DNA of 64,000 bases. Origin: an uncultured Pelagibacteraceae bacterium (GTDB taxonomy: Bacteria > Pseudomonadota > Alphaproteobacteria > Pelagibacterales > Pelagibacteraceae). The stretch lies in NCBI GenBank assembly GCA_902545635.1, contig CACCGT010000005.1, positions 26,918-90,917 on the forward strand, in the 5' to 3' direction. The position numbers and the translations under genes are program-made. The notes beneath the pieces were generated by a model. It did no database searches and was not told where the DNA came from. It worked only from the letters and a program-made list of their open reading frames with translations. This document shows, piece by piece, positions 16,950 to 25,550 of the stretch. The number at the start of each line of letters is the position of its first letter. Position 1 is the stretch's first letter.

Positions 16950-18085
16950 CTTACTTGGATTCCGTTTGACCAAACATTTTTTACAACTGGTAAATTTTGA
17001 TAAATTTTAAACCTTATTAAATCTGCTCTCTTATTATTGTCAATGGAACCCCTGTCATTTAAATTTGTAGCTATAGACGGAGCGTGACTAGCTGCTGCAA
17101 ATGCTTTTGGAAGATTATCAATTTCTAAACCCCATTTGACAACAGATATAATTAATGATGATGGAATATAATCTGAGCTTAAGATATCTAAACAATCATT
17201 TTCTAAGAGTTCTTTTGCAGATATATTGCCAGAGTGTGAACCTCCTCTAAGTAAATTAGGAGATCCCATCATAACTTTAATATTGTAATCTTTAGAAGTT
17301 TTGGCTGCTTCTAATGTTGTTGGAAATTCAGCCAATTTTACTCCATATTTATTTGAATTATGAACATCATTTTCTGTGGTATCGTCGTGACTAGCCAAAA
17401 TACAATCATATGATGATTTAAATTCTAAAATTTTATCTATGTGTTTCTTGCTATTTTTTTTTTGAAGATTTTTTAAGTGATCAAAATGAATTTCCATTTC
17501 ATTTTCTGTCATACCGTGTTTAATTGAAAGATATTCTTTGTACTTATCTATAACTCTAAATTGCCTCTGACCTGGTGTATGATCCATTATACTAATCAGT
17601 TTTACATCGTGAGTTTCATTGTATTCGTCTAATTCATCAATCAAATTCTCCGAACAAGTTTCAGCTCTTAAATGTATTTTGTGATCAATCTTGAGAATAT
17701 TATCTTTTTTAAAACTTGAAATTATATCCGAACAGTTTTTTGCATATTTTTTATATTTTCCTGTTTTTTCAATAGAACCAACTCTTAATGCATCAAAAAC
17801 TGTAGTTATTCCAACAGATGCTAATTCTCTATCATGAGATAAAATTGCATTTTCTACTGGAAATGAAACTTTAGGTCTTGGTGTCATGTGTCTTTCAAGA
17901 TTGTCAGTATGTAATTCAACCAATCCTGGCGAAATATAATCTTTTTCGCAGTCTATAGAACTTTTGTTATTACTTAATCCACTACTTATATCGACAATCT
18001 TGTTATCTTTAATCCTGATATGACCATGAACGATTTCATCTTTTTTAATTATCATGGCATTGTTTAAAATATATTCATGCATCAC
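16946..18085 (-). CDS. phnM: RPnTP diphosphatase PhnM (C-P lyase pathway)
   Basis: A 379-residue amidohydrolase-family enzyme. It hydrolyses alpha-D-ribose 1-alkylphosphonate 5-triphosphate to the 5-monophosphate, giving the substrate of PhnJ. The metal site is marked by GLVELHTDNLERHMTPRP near residue 59, and further landmarks are SIMDHTPGQRQFR, ILASHDDTTENDV and DILSSDYIPSSL. Length is normal. It is separated from phnGHIJKLN by the oppositely oriented DUF1045 gene, so it needs its own promoter. ATGs at 18085 and 18082 are both possible starts. It overlaps the small membrane-protein gene tail by 4 bp. Confidence 0.95.
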   Translation of the reverse strand: MMHEYILNNAMIIKKDEIVHGHIRIKDNKIVDISSGLSNNKSSIDCEKDYISPGLVELHTDNLERHMTPRPKVSFPVENAILSHDRELASVGITTVFDALRVGSIEKTGKYKKYAKNCSDIISSFKKDNILKIDHKIHLRAETCSENLIDELDEYNETHDVKLISIMDHTPGQRQFRVIDKYKEYLSIKHGMTENEMEIHFDHLKNLQKKNSKKHIDKILEFKSSYDCILASHDDTTENDVHNSNKYGVKLAEFPTTLEAAKTSKDYNIKVMMGSPNLLRGGSHSGNISAKELLENDCLDILSSDYIPSSLIISVVKWGLEIDNLPKAFAAASHAPSIATNLNDRGSIDNNKRADLIRFKIYQNLPVVKNVWSNGIQVS

Positions 18086-18157
18086 TTTTTAATACACATG
18101 AATTGTTACAAATATTTTAAATTAGAGAAAATTTATATAAGTATTATAAGTTGAATT

Positions 18158-18871
18158 ATGAAAAAATATTCTAGATACGCTATTTATTATGCACCTCCAA
18201 AAGAGAGTAGTCTAGAAGAATTTGGCAGATATTGGTTCGGTTGGGATCCACTTAATGCAAAGTTAATAAATAACAAACATAGAATTAATTATCTAAACAG
18301 ATTTGGAATTAAAAACTTAATAAACATAGATAAAAATGTTTTAATTGCAAAGAAATATGGGTTTCACGGCACACTTATTCCTCCTTTTAAACTAAACAAA
18401 AATTATAGTACCAATACATTATTTAAAAAAACTGAGGAAATAGCAAAAAAATTCAAAAAATTTAAATTTTATAAATTTAAATTAAAAAAAATGAATAATT
18501 TTTATGCTTTTGTTCAAAATAAAAAAAATAATAACATTAATAATTTATCAAATAGACTAGTTAGAGAATTATTTAAATTTAGGTCACCTCTTACAAAAAA
18601 AGAAATTGATAGAAGAAATCCCTCTAAACTAAGTAAATTACAATTAAATATTTTATATAAATGGGGATACCCCTATTTAATGTCAGAATTTAATTTCCAT
18701 ATGACCCTTGCATCAGAGGTCACAGGAAACAAATTGTACCTTGAGTTAAAAAAAATTGAAAGAAACAAAGAAATCATTTTAAATGAAATAAATAATTTTG
18801 ATAAAATATATATATTTGGTGAAAACCAAAAAGGAATGTTTGAGAATTTAGAAAATTTTTCACTTAGCTAA
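18158..18871 (+). CDS. DUF1045 2H phosphoesterase of phosphonate operons
   Basis: A 237-residue protein of the family annotated as 'putative phosphonate metabolism protein' (DUF1045). It starts YSRYAIYYAPPKESSLEEFG and carries the two H-x-T motifs of 2H phosphoesterases: HGTLIPPF and HMTLASEV. These enzymes open or transfer cyclic or small phosphodiesters. No phnP gene is visible in the window, so this protein is a good candidate for opening the 5-phosphoribosyl 1,2-cyclic phosphate made by PhnJ; that is inference. It lies between phnM and phnN on the opposite strand and overlaps phnN by 12 bp. Confidence 0.88.
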   Translation: MKKYSRYAIYYAPPKESSLEEFGRYWFGWDPLNAKLINNKHRINYLNRFGIKNLINIDKNVLIAKKYGFHGTLIPPFKLNKNYSTNTLFKKTEEIAKKFKKFKFYKFKLKKMNNFYAFVQNKKNNNINNLSNRLVRELFKFRSPLTKKEIDRRNPSKLSKLQLNILYKWGYPYLMSEFNFHMTLASEVTGNKLYLELKKIERNKEIILNEINNFDKIYIFGENQKGMFENLENFSLS

Positions 18872-19396
18872 AATTATTTTTTTCAATTTATTTACACCTA
18901 TAGCTATTGATTTATTATTATTTATAGTAATTATATTTTTCGGTAGTAAATTAATTTTTCTTTTTATCCTTTTATTAATTGATTTTTTGTCTTCTCTAGC
19001 TCGATTTACAAGTCTCTTTTTAATAATTGTTGATGGGGCAATAATATTAATTATTTTAACATTATTAACTTTTTTTTTTACTTTAAAAAGTACTTTTCTT
19101 GATCCATTAAAAATTACTGTTTTACCTTCCTCTATTTTTTTTATTTCCTTAAATGGAATACCGTATGAAAAACCATGAGCTTTCCAGTAAACAAAGAAAT
19201 GTTTTTTTAAAATCTTATCTTCAAAATTTTTAATTGATATGCTGTAATGATCTTCATTTTTAATATCTTTTTTCCTAGTAATGTACCTTTTTACCAAAAT
19301 GGAATTAGGAATTTTTTTAATTACTTTTTTTAATAAAGTATCTTTTCCTGATCCTGATGGTCCAACGACTACGATAAGCTGACCGTTATTTTGCAT
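18860..19396 (-). CDS. phnN: Ribose 1,5-bisphosphate phosphokinase PhnN
   Basis: A 178-residue P-loop kinase related to guanylate kinase. Walker A is VVGPSGSGKDTLLKKV at the N-terminus, and the GMPK-like RYITRKKDIKNEDHYSIS and FVYWKAHGFSYGIP follow. PhnN converts ribose 1,5-bisphosphate, the end product of C-P lyase carbon handling, to PRPP. It overlaps phnL by 11 bp and is the last gene of the phnGHIJKLN operon. It ends in overlap with the convergent DUF1045 gene. Length is normal. Confidence 0.93.
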   Translation of the reverse strand: MQNNGQLIVVVGPSGSGKDTLLKKVIKKIPNSILVKRYITRKKDIKNEDHYSISIKNFEDKILKKHFFVYWKAHGFSYGIPFKEIKKIEEGKTVIFNGSRKVLFKVKKKVNNVKIINIIAPSTIIKKRLVNRAREDKKSINKRIKRKINLLPKNIITINNNKSIAIGVNKLKKIILAK

Positions 19397-20063
19397 CTGA
19401 TATTTTTGTAATATCTATTTCCCTAGCATTTAAATATTTACGTGAATATTCATCATGAAAAATACCAATTATTGAAGATCCACTATCCTTTTTTTCATTA
19501 ATCAAATTCAAAACAATATCTTTGTTAACACTATCTAAACTAGCAGTTGGTTCATCTAGTAATAAACATGGATAATTTCTAATCAGTCCCCTAGCAACAT
19601 TAACTCTTTGTTGTTCTCCACCTGAAAAAGTTAGTGGCGATAAATTCCATAAGTTTTTATCTATATTAAGTTTTAGTAAAATTTTTTCAGCTTTTTCACG
19701 AACTTCATCTTGATCTGAATTTATTTCTAATAAGGGCTCCATAACAATTTCAATTGTAGGAACACGAGGTATCACTCTTAGAAATTGACTAACATATCCT
19801 ATTATATTTTTTCTAAGTTCAATAATATTTCTCGGATATGTATGATCTATGTTGTGATTATTAATTTTAATTTGTCCTGATTGAAAAACATAGTTTCCAT
19901 AAATCATTTTTAAAATACTAGACTTTCCAACACCTGATGGTCCTGTTAACGCTACAATTTCTCCAGGATTAATTTTCAAATTCAAATTATTAAAAACTAA
20001 TATGTTTGTTTTGCCCTGATTATGAAGTGTAAATTTTTTTGTAATTTTATTTAGTTCAATCAT
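19386..20063 (-). CDS. phnL: C-P lyase ABC-type protein PhnL
   Basis: A 225-residue ABC-family ATPase that is part of the C-P lyase machinery rather than a transporter. Walker A is LTGPSGVGKSSILKM, the Q-loop is IGYVSQFLRVIPRV, the signature is LTFSGGEQQRVNVARGL and Walker B is PCLLLDEPTASLD. With PhnGHI it takes part in forming the ribose 1-phosphonate triphosphate from ATP. It is sandwiched between phnK (2 bp) and phnN (11-bp overlap), the standard order. Confidence 0.95.
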   Translation of the reverse strand: MIELNKITKKFTLHNQGKTNILVFNNLNLKINPGEIVALTGPSGVGKSSILKMIYGNYVFQSGQIKINNHNIDHTYPRNIIELRKNIIGYVSQFLRVIPRVPTIEIVMEPLLEINSDQDEVREKAEKILLKLNIDKNLWNLSPLTFSGGEQQRVNVARGLIRNYPCLLLDEPTASLDSVNKDIVLNLINEKKDSGSSIIGIFHDEYSRKYLNAREIDITKISDAK

Positions 20064-20065
20064 TT

Positions 20066-20833
20066 TTAAACCTGTAATACTGAACTAACTAATAACTGAG
20101 TATAAGAATGTTGCGGATCATCTAGTACCTGATCACAAAGTCCAGACTCAACAGCCTCCCCATTTTTCATAACAATAATTTTATCAGCTAACAATCTAAT
20201 CACTGCTAAATCGTGAGAAACGATTACAACTGATAAATTTAATTCTCTAACTAATTTTCTTAACAAATCTAAAATTTTTGCTTGAACAGAAACATCAAGA
20301 CCTCCTGTTGGTTCGTCCATGAAAATTATTTTAGGACTCGTAACCAAATTTTTTGCTATTTGTAATCTTTGCAACATTCCACCAGAAAATGTTCTTGGAA
20401 AATCATCTACTCTACTTTTATCGATTTCTACTTTATCTAACCATTTAAAAATAGTTTGCCTAATATTTCCATAATTTCTTTGTCCAATCGACATTAATCT
20501 TTCACTAATATTTCCACCAGCACTTACATCTAATCTTAAACCGTCTCTAGGATTTTGGTGAACAAAAGCTAATTCAGTTCTTATCAATAACCTTTTCAAT
20601 GACTCAGATATTTCTAGAAAATCAATCGTTTCATTACCTGTTTCAATTAAGATTTTTCCACTATCAGGAATAAGATTGCCTGATATGGAATTTATAAAAG
20701 TTGTTTTTCCTGAGCCAGATTCTCCTACTACACCAACGACTTCCCCAGGATATAATGTCAAATTCATATTTTTGCATCCCACTTGATTACCGTAATATTT
20801 GTTTAAATTATGAACTGACAAAATTGGTTGCAT
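20066..20833 (-). CDS. phnK: C-P lyase ABC-type protein PhnK
   Basis: A 255-residue ABC ATPase that docks on the PhnGHIJ core complex. Walker A is VVGESGSGKTTFINSI, the Q-loop includes LAFVHQNPRDGLR, the signature is RTFSGGMLQRLQIAKNL and Walker B is KIIFMDEPTGGLDVSVQ. The oligopeptide-ABC-like MLQRLQIA variant is characteristic of PhnK. It abuts phnJ with no gap and precedes phnL. Confidence 0.95.
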   Translation of the reverse strand: MQPILSVHNLNKYYGNQVGCKNMNLTLYPGEVVGVVGESGSGKTTFINSISGNLIPDSGKILIETGNETIDFLEISESLKRLLIRTELAFVHQNPRDGLRLDVSAGGNISERLMSIGQRNYGNIRQTIFKWLDKVEIDKSRVDDFPRTFSGGMLQRLQIAKNLVTSPKIIFMDEPTGGLDVSVQAKILDLLRKLVRELNLSVVIVSHDLAVIRLLADKIIVMKNGEAVESGLCDQVLDDPQHSYTQLLVSSVLQV

Positions 20834-21715
20834 TTAATTATTTTCCATTCTTTGATTACAATAATTTGTATCTGAACATATAAATGATCTATTACCGTCA
20901 TCATCAGTAATTATTTCATCTAAAAAACTCTCATTTGATCCACAAATAGAACATTTATGAGGTGCCTTTGAGGGATCAAATGGATAATCTTCAAAATCAA
21001 GACTCGTTACTTCAGTATAAGGTGGTATTGCATAAATTCTTTGTTCTCTTCCTGCTCCAAATAATTGAATAGCAGGGTTATTGTTCATTTTTGGGTTATC
21101 AAATTTTGGAATAGGTGATGGGTCCATTATATATCTATCATTTGTCTTTACCGGATAAGCATATGCTGTTTCTATATGACCATTTTTGGTAATATCTTCA
21201 TATAACTTTACATGCATAATTCCATATTCTGATAGTGCATGCATTTTTTTAGTTTCTTGATATCTTGGTTCTAAAAACGCAAGAGGTTCTGGTATTGGAA
21301 CCTGATAAACAAGTATTTGTTTTTCTTTTAACTTTTCTTCTGGAATTCTGTGTCTTGTCTGAATTATCGAAGCTTGGCTTGTTTTTTCTGTGGTCTTAAT
21401 ATTAGCAGTTTTTTTAAAGAAATTTCTAATTGAAACTGCGTTTGTAGTATCATCTGCTCCTTGGTCAATAACTTTTATCACATCGTCAGTTGTTAAACAT
21501 GACGATGTTACTTGAACCCCTCCTGTTCCCCATCCGTATGGCATAGGCATTTCTCTAGATGAAAATGGAACTTGATAACCTGGTATACAAAGAGCTTTAA
21601 TCAAAGCTCTTCTTATCATTCTTTTTGTATTTTCGTCTAAATAAGCAAAATTATAAATTTCATCTTGAGCTGCAACAGTATTTTTTTTATTTTTAAATTT
21701 AAGTACGTTGTTCAT
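20834..21715 (-). CDS. phnJ: Carbon-phosphorus lyase PhnJ (radical SAM)
   Basis: A 293-residue radical-SAM enzyme that breaks the C-P bond of ribose 1-phosphonate 5-phosphate, giving the alkane (methane from methylphosphonate) and the 1,2-cyclic phosphate. The four-cysteine motif C-x2-C-x21-C-x5-C is exact near the C-terminus (HKCSICGS ... FICSDTNYC). The N-terminal NFAYLDENTKRMIRRALIKA and YGWGTGGVQVTSSCLTTDDV match PhnJ. Its start overlaps phnI by 17 bp. All key residues are present, so the enzyme should be active. Confidence 0.98.
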   Translation of the reverse strand: MNNVLKFKNKKNTVAAQDEIYNFAYLDENTKRMIRRALIKALCIPGYQVPFSSREMPMPYGWGTGGVQVTSSCLTTDDVIKVIDQGADDTTNAVSIRNFFKKTANIKTTEKTSQASIIQTRHRIPEEKLKEKQILVYQVPIPEPLAFLEPRYQETKKMHALSEYGIMHVKLYEDITKNGHIETAYAYPVKTNDRYIMDPSPIPKFDNPKMNNNPAIQLFGAGREQRIYAIPPYTEVTSLDFEDYPFDPSKAPHKCSICGSNESFLDEIITDDDGNRSFICSDTNYCNQRMENN

Positions 21716-22778
21716 TTTTTTTATACTCTTCTCTAATTTTTCTTACTAAATCCAATTCCGCCTGAAAATCTACATAATGAGGTAATTTGATATGTTCTAA
21801 AAAACCTGTGGCTTGAATATTATCACAATGAGATATAACAAATTCTTCATCTTGAGCAGCAACACCTAAGTACTCCTCACCAAATTCTTTCCATCTCATT
21901 GATCTGTCAACCAAAGCCATAGAAATAGCTTTTCTCTCTAATTGACCAAAAACTAAACCATATCCACGGGTAAATTGAGCAGGTATTTTTTTACTACCTT
22001 TAAATTGGTTTACTGACTCACACTCAGTAAACATGACATCAGCAATATTTATTTCTATACCTAATTCTGGAATTTCAAATTGAACCTCAACGTAACCAGT
22101 TCTTAATTCACCAACAAATGCATGGTTTCTAGCATAACCTCTCTGTGTTGAGTAAGCTAAACCAAGAAGAAAACCCTCATCTCCTCTTGAAAGAGATTGC
22201 AATCGTTCAGATCTTGTTAAAGGAAAATTAATTGGGTTTCTTGTAATATCTTTAGATGTTTTGCCACTAGGTATTTCTTTCTGAATTAATCCTTCTTTAT
22301 TTAAAAAGCTTAAAACATGCGGGATTTCTTTATCATCATATTTTTCAATCTTAGCTTTTTCATACTCACCATCAGCAAGAAGTTTGAAGTCAAGTAAACG
22401 GTGTGTGTAGTCAAATGTTGGGCCTAACTTTTGTTTACCTGGGATATCTTTAAATGTTGCAGATATTCTTCTTAGACATAACATTTTGCCAGTTTCGATA
22501 GGTTTGCTTGAACCAATTCTAGGTAAAGTAGTTCTATAGGCTCTCATTAGAAAAATTGCTTCAATCAAGTCACCTCTAGACTGTTTGATTGCAAGAGCAG
22601 ACAAATCTTTGTCATATAAAGATCCTTCTGACATAACTCTATCAACACTTAAAGTTAGTTGTTCACTAATTTGTTTAATATTTAGTTCTGCTATATTTAC
22701 ATCCCCTCTTCTTATTTCGGATAACCAGGAATGTGCGTTATTTATTGCCTTTTCCCCACCTTTTACTGATACATACAT
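21699..22778 (-). CDS. phnI: C-P lyase core subunit PhnI
   Basis: A 359-residue protein beginning MYVSVKGGEKAINNAHSWLS, the PhnI signature. PhnI is the nucleosidase-type component that attaches the phosphonate to the ribose C1 of ATP together with PhnG, PhnH and PhnL. Conserved stretches such as LCLRRISATFKDIPGKQKLG, RGYARNHAFVGELRTGYVEV and LPHYVDFQAELDLVRKIREE are present. Length is normal. It overlaps phnJ by 17 bp and starts one base after phnH ends, as in a tightly coupled operon. Confidence 0.97.
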   Translation of the reverse strand: MYVSVKGGEKAINNAHSWLSEIRRGDVNIAELNIKQISEQLTLSVDRVMSEGSLYDKDLSALAIKQSRGDLIEAIFLMRAYRTTLPRIGSSKPIETGKMLCLRRISATFKDIPGKQKLGPTFDYTHRLLDFKLLADGEYEKAKIEKYDDKEIPHVLSFLNKEGLIQKEIPSGKTSKDITRNPINFPLTRSERLQSLSRGDEGFLLGLAYSTQRGYARNHAFVGELRTGYVEVQFEIPELGIEINIADVMFTECESVNQFKGSKKIPAQFTRGYGLVFGQLERKAISMALVDRSMRWKEFGEEYLGVAAQDEEFVISHCDNIQATGFLEHIKLPHYVDFQAELDLVRKIREEYKKNEQRT

Positions 22779-22779
22779 T

Positions 22780-23334
22780 TTATAGCTCTCCTATTTTCAA
22801 TGATCTTGGTATTGAATAAAATTTATCATTATCAACAAAATAAAAATCAAGTCCTAATGGAAATTGCTGGTTATTTTTTTTTATAATCTCTCTATCAGGT
22901 AAAAATATACTTTTAGAACTTTTAATACCAGGACCAGTAATTATGGCATTTGGTTTTTCAAATTTAGACTGGCAAATAATAGTGCACGATTGATCAGGAT
23001 TTTGGTCGTCCCCTTTTTTAAATTCATCTAATGGTAAAAGATCATCCCAAATACCAATTGCAAAATTTGCATTTTTTTTATCTGTAATATTTGCACCTGT
23101 ATTAAATTTAATCCAATCAATAGTTTCTGGATTGTTAATATCACGACCTAAAAAAATATTCGAATAACTGTCACAAAAAGTTTTTATAATTGAACAACTG
23201 GCTGAAAACATTTTTGAAGGCGAATTTATACTGTCTAATATTTCGATCGAACCAGGATATGAAGTTGCAAACAAAATACTTCTAAAATAATCAGCACTTG
23301 TTTGAGAATTATTTTTTTTAGAAACAACTTCCAT
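22780..23334 (-). CDS. phnH: C-P lyase core subunit PhnH
   Basis: A 184-residue PhnH homologue, a non-catalytic or structural subunit that dimerises within the PhnGHIJ complex. The segments YFRSILFATSYPGSIEIL and PNAIITGPGIKSSKSIFLPD followed by PLGLDFYFVDNDKFYSIPRS are characteristic. Length is near normal. It lies 3 bp after phnG and 1 bp before phnI. Confidence 0.93.
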   Translation of the reverse strand: MEVVSKKNNSQTSADYFRSILFATSYPGSIEILDSINSPSKMFSASCSIIKTFCDSYSNIFLGRDINNPETIDWIKFNTGANITDKKNANFAIGIWDDLLPLDEFKKGDDQNPDQSCTIICQSKFEKPNAIITGPGIKSSKSIFLPDREIIKKNNQQFPLGLDFYFVDNDKFYSIPRSLKIGEL

Positions 23335-23337
23335 AGA

Positions 23338-23781
23338 TTATTTATCCTCACCTCTTACCAAGGTAAAAAAATCAACTTTAGTAGCTTCTGTTTTAGATAA
23401 TATTTCATTTCTTTTGTTATTTTTATATTTAATTAATTTATCAATTATATTTCTTTTAATTATTTCTTTTTTTTCAGTTTGCATCAATGCATCACACAAA
23501 GCTGCAATTTTGGATTTATATTTATTTCTACCTTGAACATAACCATGTCCTTGAATTTTTTTATCTAAACTTAATGAACATCTCGTTATAGTTACTTCTC
23601 CAACATTAAAATTATCACCTGTGACGCCTGCTTTTCCTTGAACCATAACACTGCCAATCTCAGGTTCTCTTAACCAATTATATTCTATTTTCATATTTAA
23701 ATTGTCCCAAAGCGATATTAGATAATTTTCATCTGCTGTTGCTAAATAACTTAACCATTGTTTTCTTGATTCATTTTTCAT
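23338..23781 (-). CDS. phnG: C-P lyase core subunit PhnG
   Basis: A 147-residue protein (from the ATG at 23781, MKNESRKQWLSYLATADENY). A TTG at 23793 could add four residues but would place translation inside the candidate PhnF operator, so I prefer the ATG. PhnG landmarks are WLREPEIGSVMVQGKAGVTG, FNVGEVTITRCSLSLDKK and GHGYVQGRNKYKSKIAALCD. PhnG belongs to the core complex that forms the ribose 1-phosphonate. It is the first gene of phnGHIJKLN and diverges from phnF. Confidence 0.94.
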   Translation of the reverse strand: MKNESRKQWLSYLATADENYLISLWDNLNMKIEYNWLREPEIGSVMVQGKAGVTGDNFNVGEVTITRCSLSLDKKIQGHGYVQGRNKYKSKIAALCDALMQTEKKEIIKRNIIDKLIKYKNNKRNEILSKTEATKVDFFTLVRGEDK

Positions 23782-23789
23782 AATACTAT

Positions 23790-23803
23790 ACAACTAGACA
23801 AGT
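23790..23803. promoter_or_regulatory. Candidate PhnF (HutC-type) operator
   Basis: The minus strand reads ACTTGTCTAGTTGT just upstream of the phnG ATG. It resembles the GT-N-TA-N-AC consensus bound by HutC-subfamily GntR regulators, with one mismatch in the right half. It sits in the short spacer between phnG and the divergent phnF, the place where an autoregulated PhnF operator would be expected. Support is modest. Confidence 0.35.
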
Positions 23804-23847
23804 ACTAAAATTAAAAATAATTTCAATATATTATTTATTAAAATTTT

Positions 23848-24558
23848 ATGACAACAAAAGATTTGCTTTGGAAGGAAATATACAATTCAATCAAAAGAGA
23901 AATTGTTTTAAATAAGTACAAAATTAATAAAAAGTTAGATTCTGAGAATGACTATGCAAAACAATTTAATGTCAATAGACACACTATAAGAAGAGCTTTT
24001 AAAGAACTTAAAGATGATAATTTAATATATTCAAAAAGAGGTCTTGGAGTATTTGTTAAATCATCAAAAATTAATTACTCAATTAGTAAAAACGTACGAT
24101 TTACCGAGAATATACTTCAAGAAAACCAATCTGTAAGAATTGAAATAAAGAGTTTTGATATTGCTGAATGCAATCCTTTTGAAAAAAAAGAACTCAATTT
24201 AAAAAAAAATGATAAAGTTACACGCATAAATAGCATAGGTTTTGTCAACAAGTCACCTTCTGTTATAACCTTCAGATCAATTCCTTATACAAAATTTCCA
24301 AAATTTATTAATCTTTTTGTTAAAAAACAATCAGTAACAAAAGCTTTTCATTTATTGAATATCAAATCAATTAAAAGATCAAAAACTCTAGTCAATGCAG
24401 AAATTGCAGACAAAATAAAATCAAATTTATTAAATATAAATGAGGGTGAAGCATTATTAAAAACTACATCTGTTAATGTCGATTTTAAAAACAATCCTAT
24501 AGAGTTAAGTGAAAGTCATTTTATTGGATCTAAAATTCAATTTTTAATAAAAAATTAG
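23848..24558 (+). CDS. phnF: GntR/HutC-family regulator PhnF
   Basis: A 236-residue regulator with an N-terminal GntR winged helix (YNSIKREIVLNKYKINKKLD, then DYAKQFNVNRHTIRRAFKEL) and a C-terminal UTRA ligand-binding domain of the HutC subfamily. PhnF proteins repress phosphonate genes until phosphate starvation or phosphonate is present. It diverges from phnG and precedes phnCDEE, so it can control both. Codon use is very AT-rich, like its neighbours. The effector cannot be read from the sequence. Confidence 0.9.
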   Translation: MTTKDLLWKEIYNSIKREIVLNKYKINKKLDSENDYAKQFNVNRHTIRRAFKELKDDNLIYSKRGLGVFVKSSKINYSISKNVRFTENILQENQSVRIEIKSFDIAECNPFEKKELNLKKNDKVTRINSIGFVNKSPSVITFRSIPYTKFPKFINLFVKKQSVTKAFHLLNIKSIKRSKTLVNAEIADKIKSNLLNINEGEALLKTTSVNVDFKNNPIELSESHFIGSKIQFLIKN

Positions 24559-24578
24559 ATTTTCTACCTTAGGTTTAA

Positions 24579-24596
24579 ATTTCATATAACTTAAAC
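24579..24596 (+). promoter_or_regulatory. Weak Pho-box-like element upstream of phnC
   Basis: ATTTCATATAACTTAAAC has the 7-4-7 layout of a Pho box (compare CTGTCAT-N4-CTGTCAC), with five and four matches in the two half-sites. It lies 70 bp upstream of phnC. Given the AT-richness, chance similarity is quite possible. Confidence 0.3.
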
Positions 24597-24665
24597 AAAA
24601 TTTAAAAGATTCATTAATAATATTTTAACATTTATTAAAGATTAGAGGATTAATAAATTCCTCAA

Positions 24666-25490
24666 ATGATTATTAAAAAAGTTAACAAATTTTTCGGTGA
24701 TAATCATGCCGTTAAAAACGTTTCTTTTGAGGTTAACAAACCTCAAATGATAGGAATTATAGGTAGATCTGGGGCTGGTAAATCAACATTACTAAGAATT
24801 ATAAATCGACTTACCGACGCAACAGATGGGTCGATTGAAATTGAAGGTCAAAATATTCTAGATTTAAAAAGTAAGGAAAAGAGATCATGGCAAAGAAACT
24901 GTGCAATGATTTTTCAACAATTTAATTTAGTCCCACGATTAGATGTTCTAACAAATGTAATATTAGGCAGATTAAACTATCAGGGCTCATTTAGAGCATC
25001 TTTAAAAATGTTTTCTCGAGATGAAAGAGCTGATGCTTTGATTTTACTTAACAACTTAGGTATGGCTAACACTGCTCTCCAAAGAGCTGAAACATTATCT
25101 GGAGGTCAACAGCAACGTGTAGCTATATGCAGAGCTTTGATGCAAAATCCTAAAATGATTTTAGCAGACGAACCTATAGCATCTTTAGACCCAATGAATG
25201 CAAGAATGGTAATGGAGTCATTAAGAAAAATTCATGATGAAAAAAATTTAACGGTCATTTCAAATCTTCATACACTTGATACAGCGAAAACTTATTGTGA
25301 TCGAATTATTGGAATGAAAGATGGTGAAATAGTCTTTGATGATTTGCCTGAAAAATTATCTGATAAACTTGCAAGAGAAATTTATGGTGCAGAGGCTGAT
25401 GAAGCTTTTGAACCACAAGTAACATCCACTGAGCTTAAAACAAAAAAAAAGATAAATGGAGATGTTGAGAAAGAATTTGCAACTGCATGA
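24666..25490 (+). CDS. phnC: Phosphonate ABC transporter ATP-binding protein PhnC
   Basis: A 274-residue ABC ATPase for phosphonate import. Walker A is [20 protein letters not shown], the Q-loop is [20 protein letters not shown], the signature is [17 protein letters not shown] and Walker B is [15 protein letters not shown]. The [20 protein letters not shown] stretch is specific to PhnC. The C-terminal ~25 residues are a charged extension. It is followed 60 bp later by phnD, so phnC is the first gene of phnCDEE. Confidence 0.96.
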   Translation: MIIKKVNKFFGDNHAVKNVSFEVNKPQMIGIIGRSGAGKSTLLRIINRLTDATDGSIEIEGQNILDLKSKEKRSWQRNCAMIFQQFNLVPRLDVLTNVILGRLNYQGSFRASLKMFSRDERADALILLNNLGMANTALQRAETLSGGQQQRVAICRALMQNPKMILADEPIASLDPMNARMVMESLRKIHDEKNLTVISNLHTLDTAKTYCDRIIGMKDGEIVFDDLPEKLSDKLAREIYGAEADEAFEPQVTSTELKTKKKINGDVEKEFATA

Positions 25491-25550
25491 GATCAATAAC
25501 TCATCGTTACAAATAAGTCGTTAGACTAAAATTATAAAAAGGAGATAATT

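Noticed and set aside
25491-25550. Direct repeat TCGTTA upstream of phnD as an operator
   Set aside because: Two copies 14 bp apart do not match the 11-bp Pho-box period or a known PhnF site, and a chance occurrence is likely.
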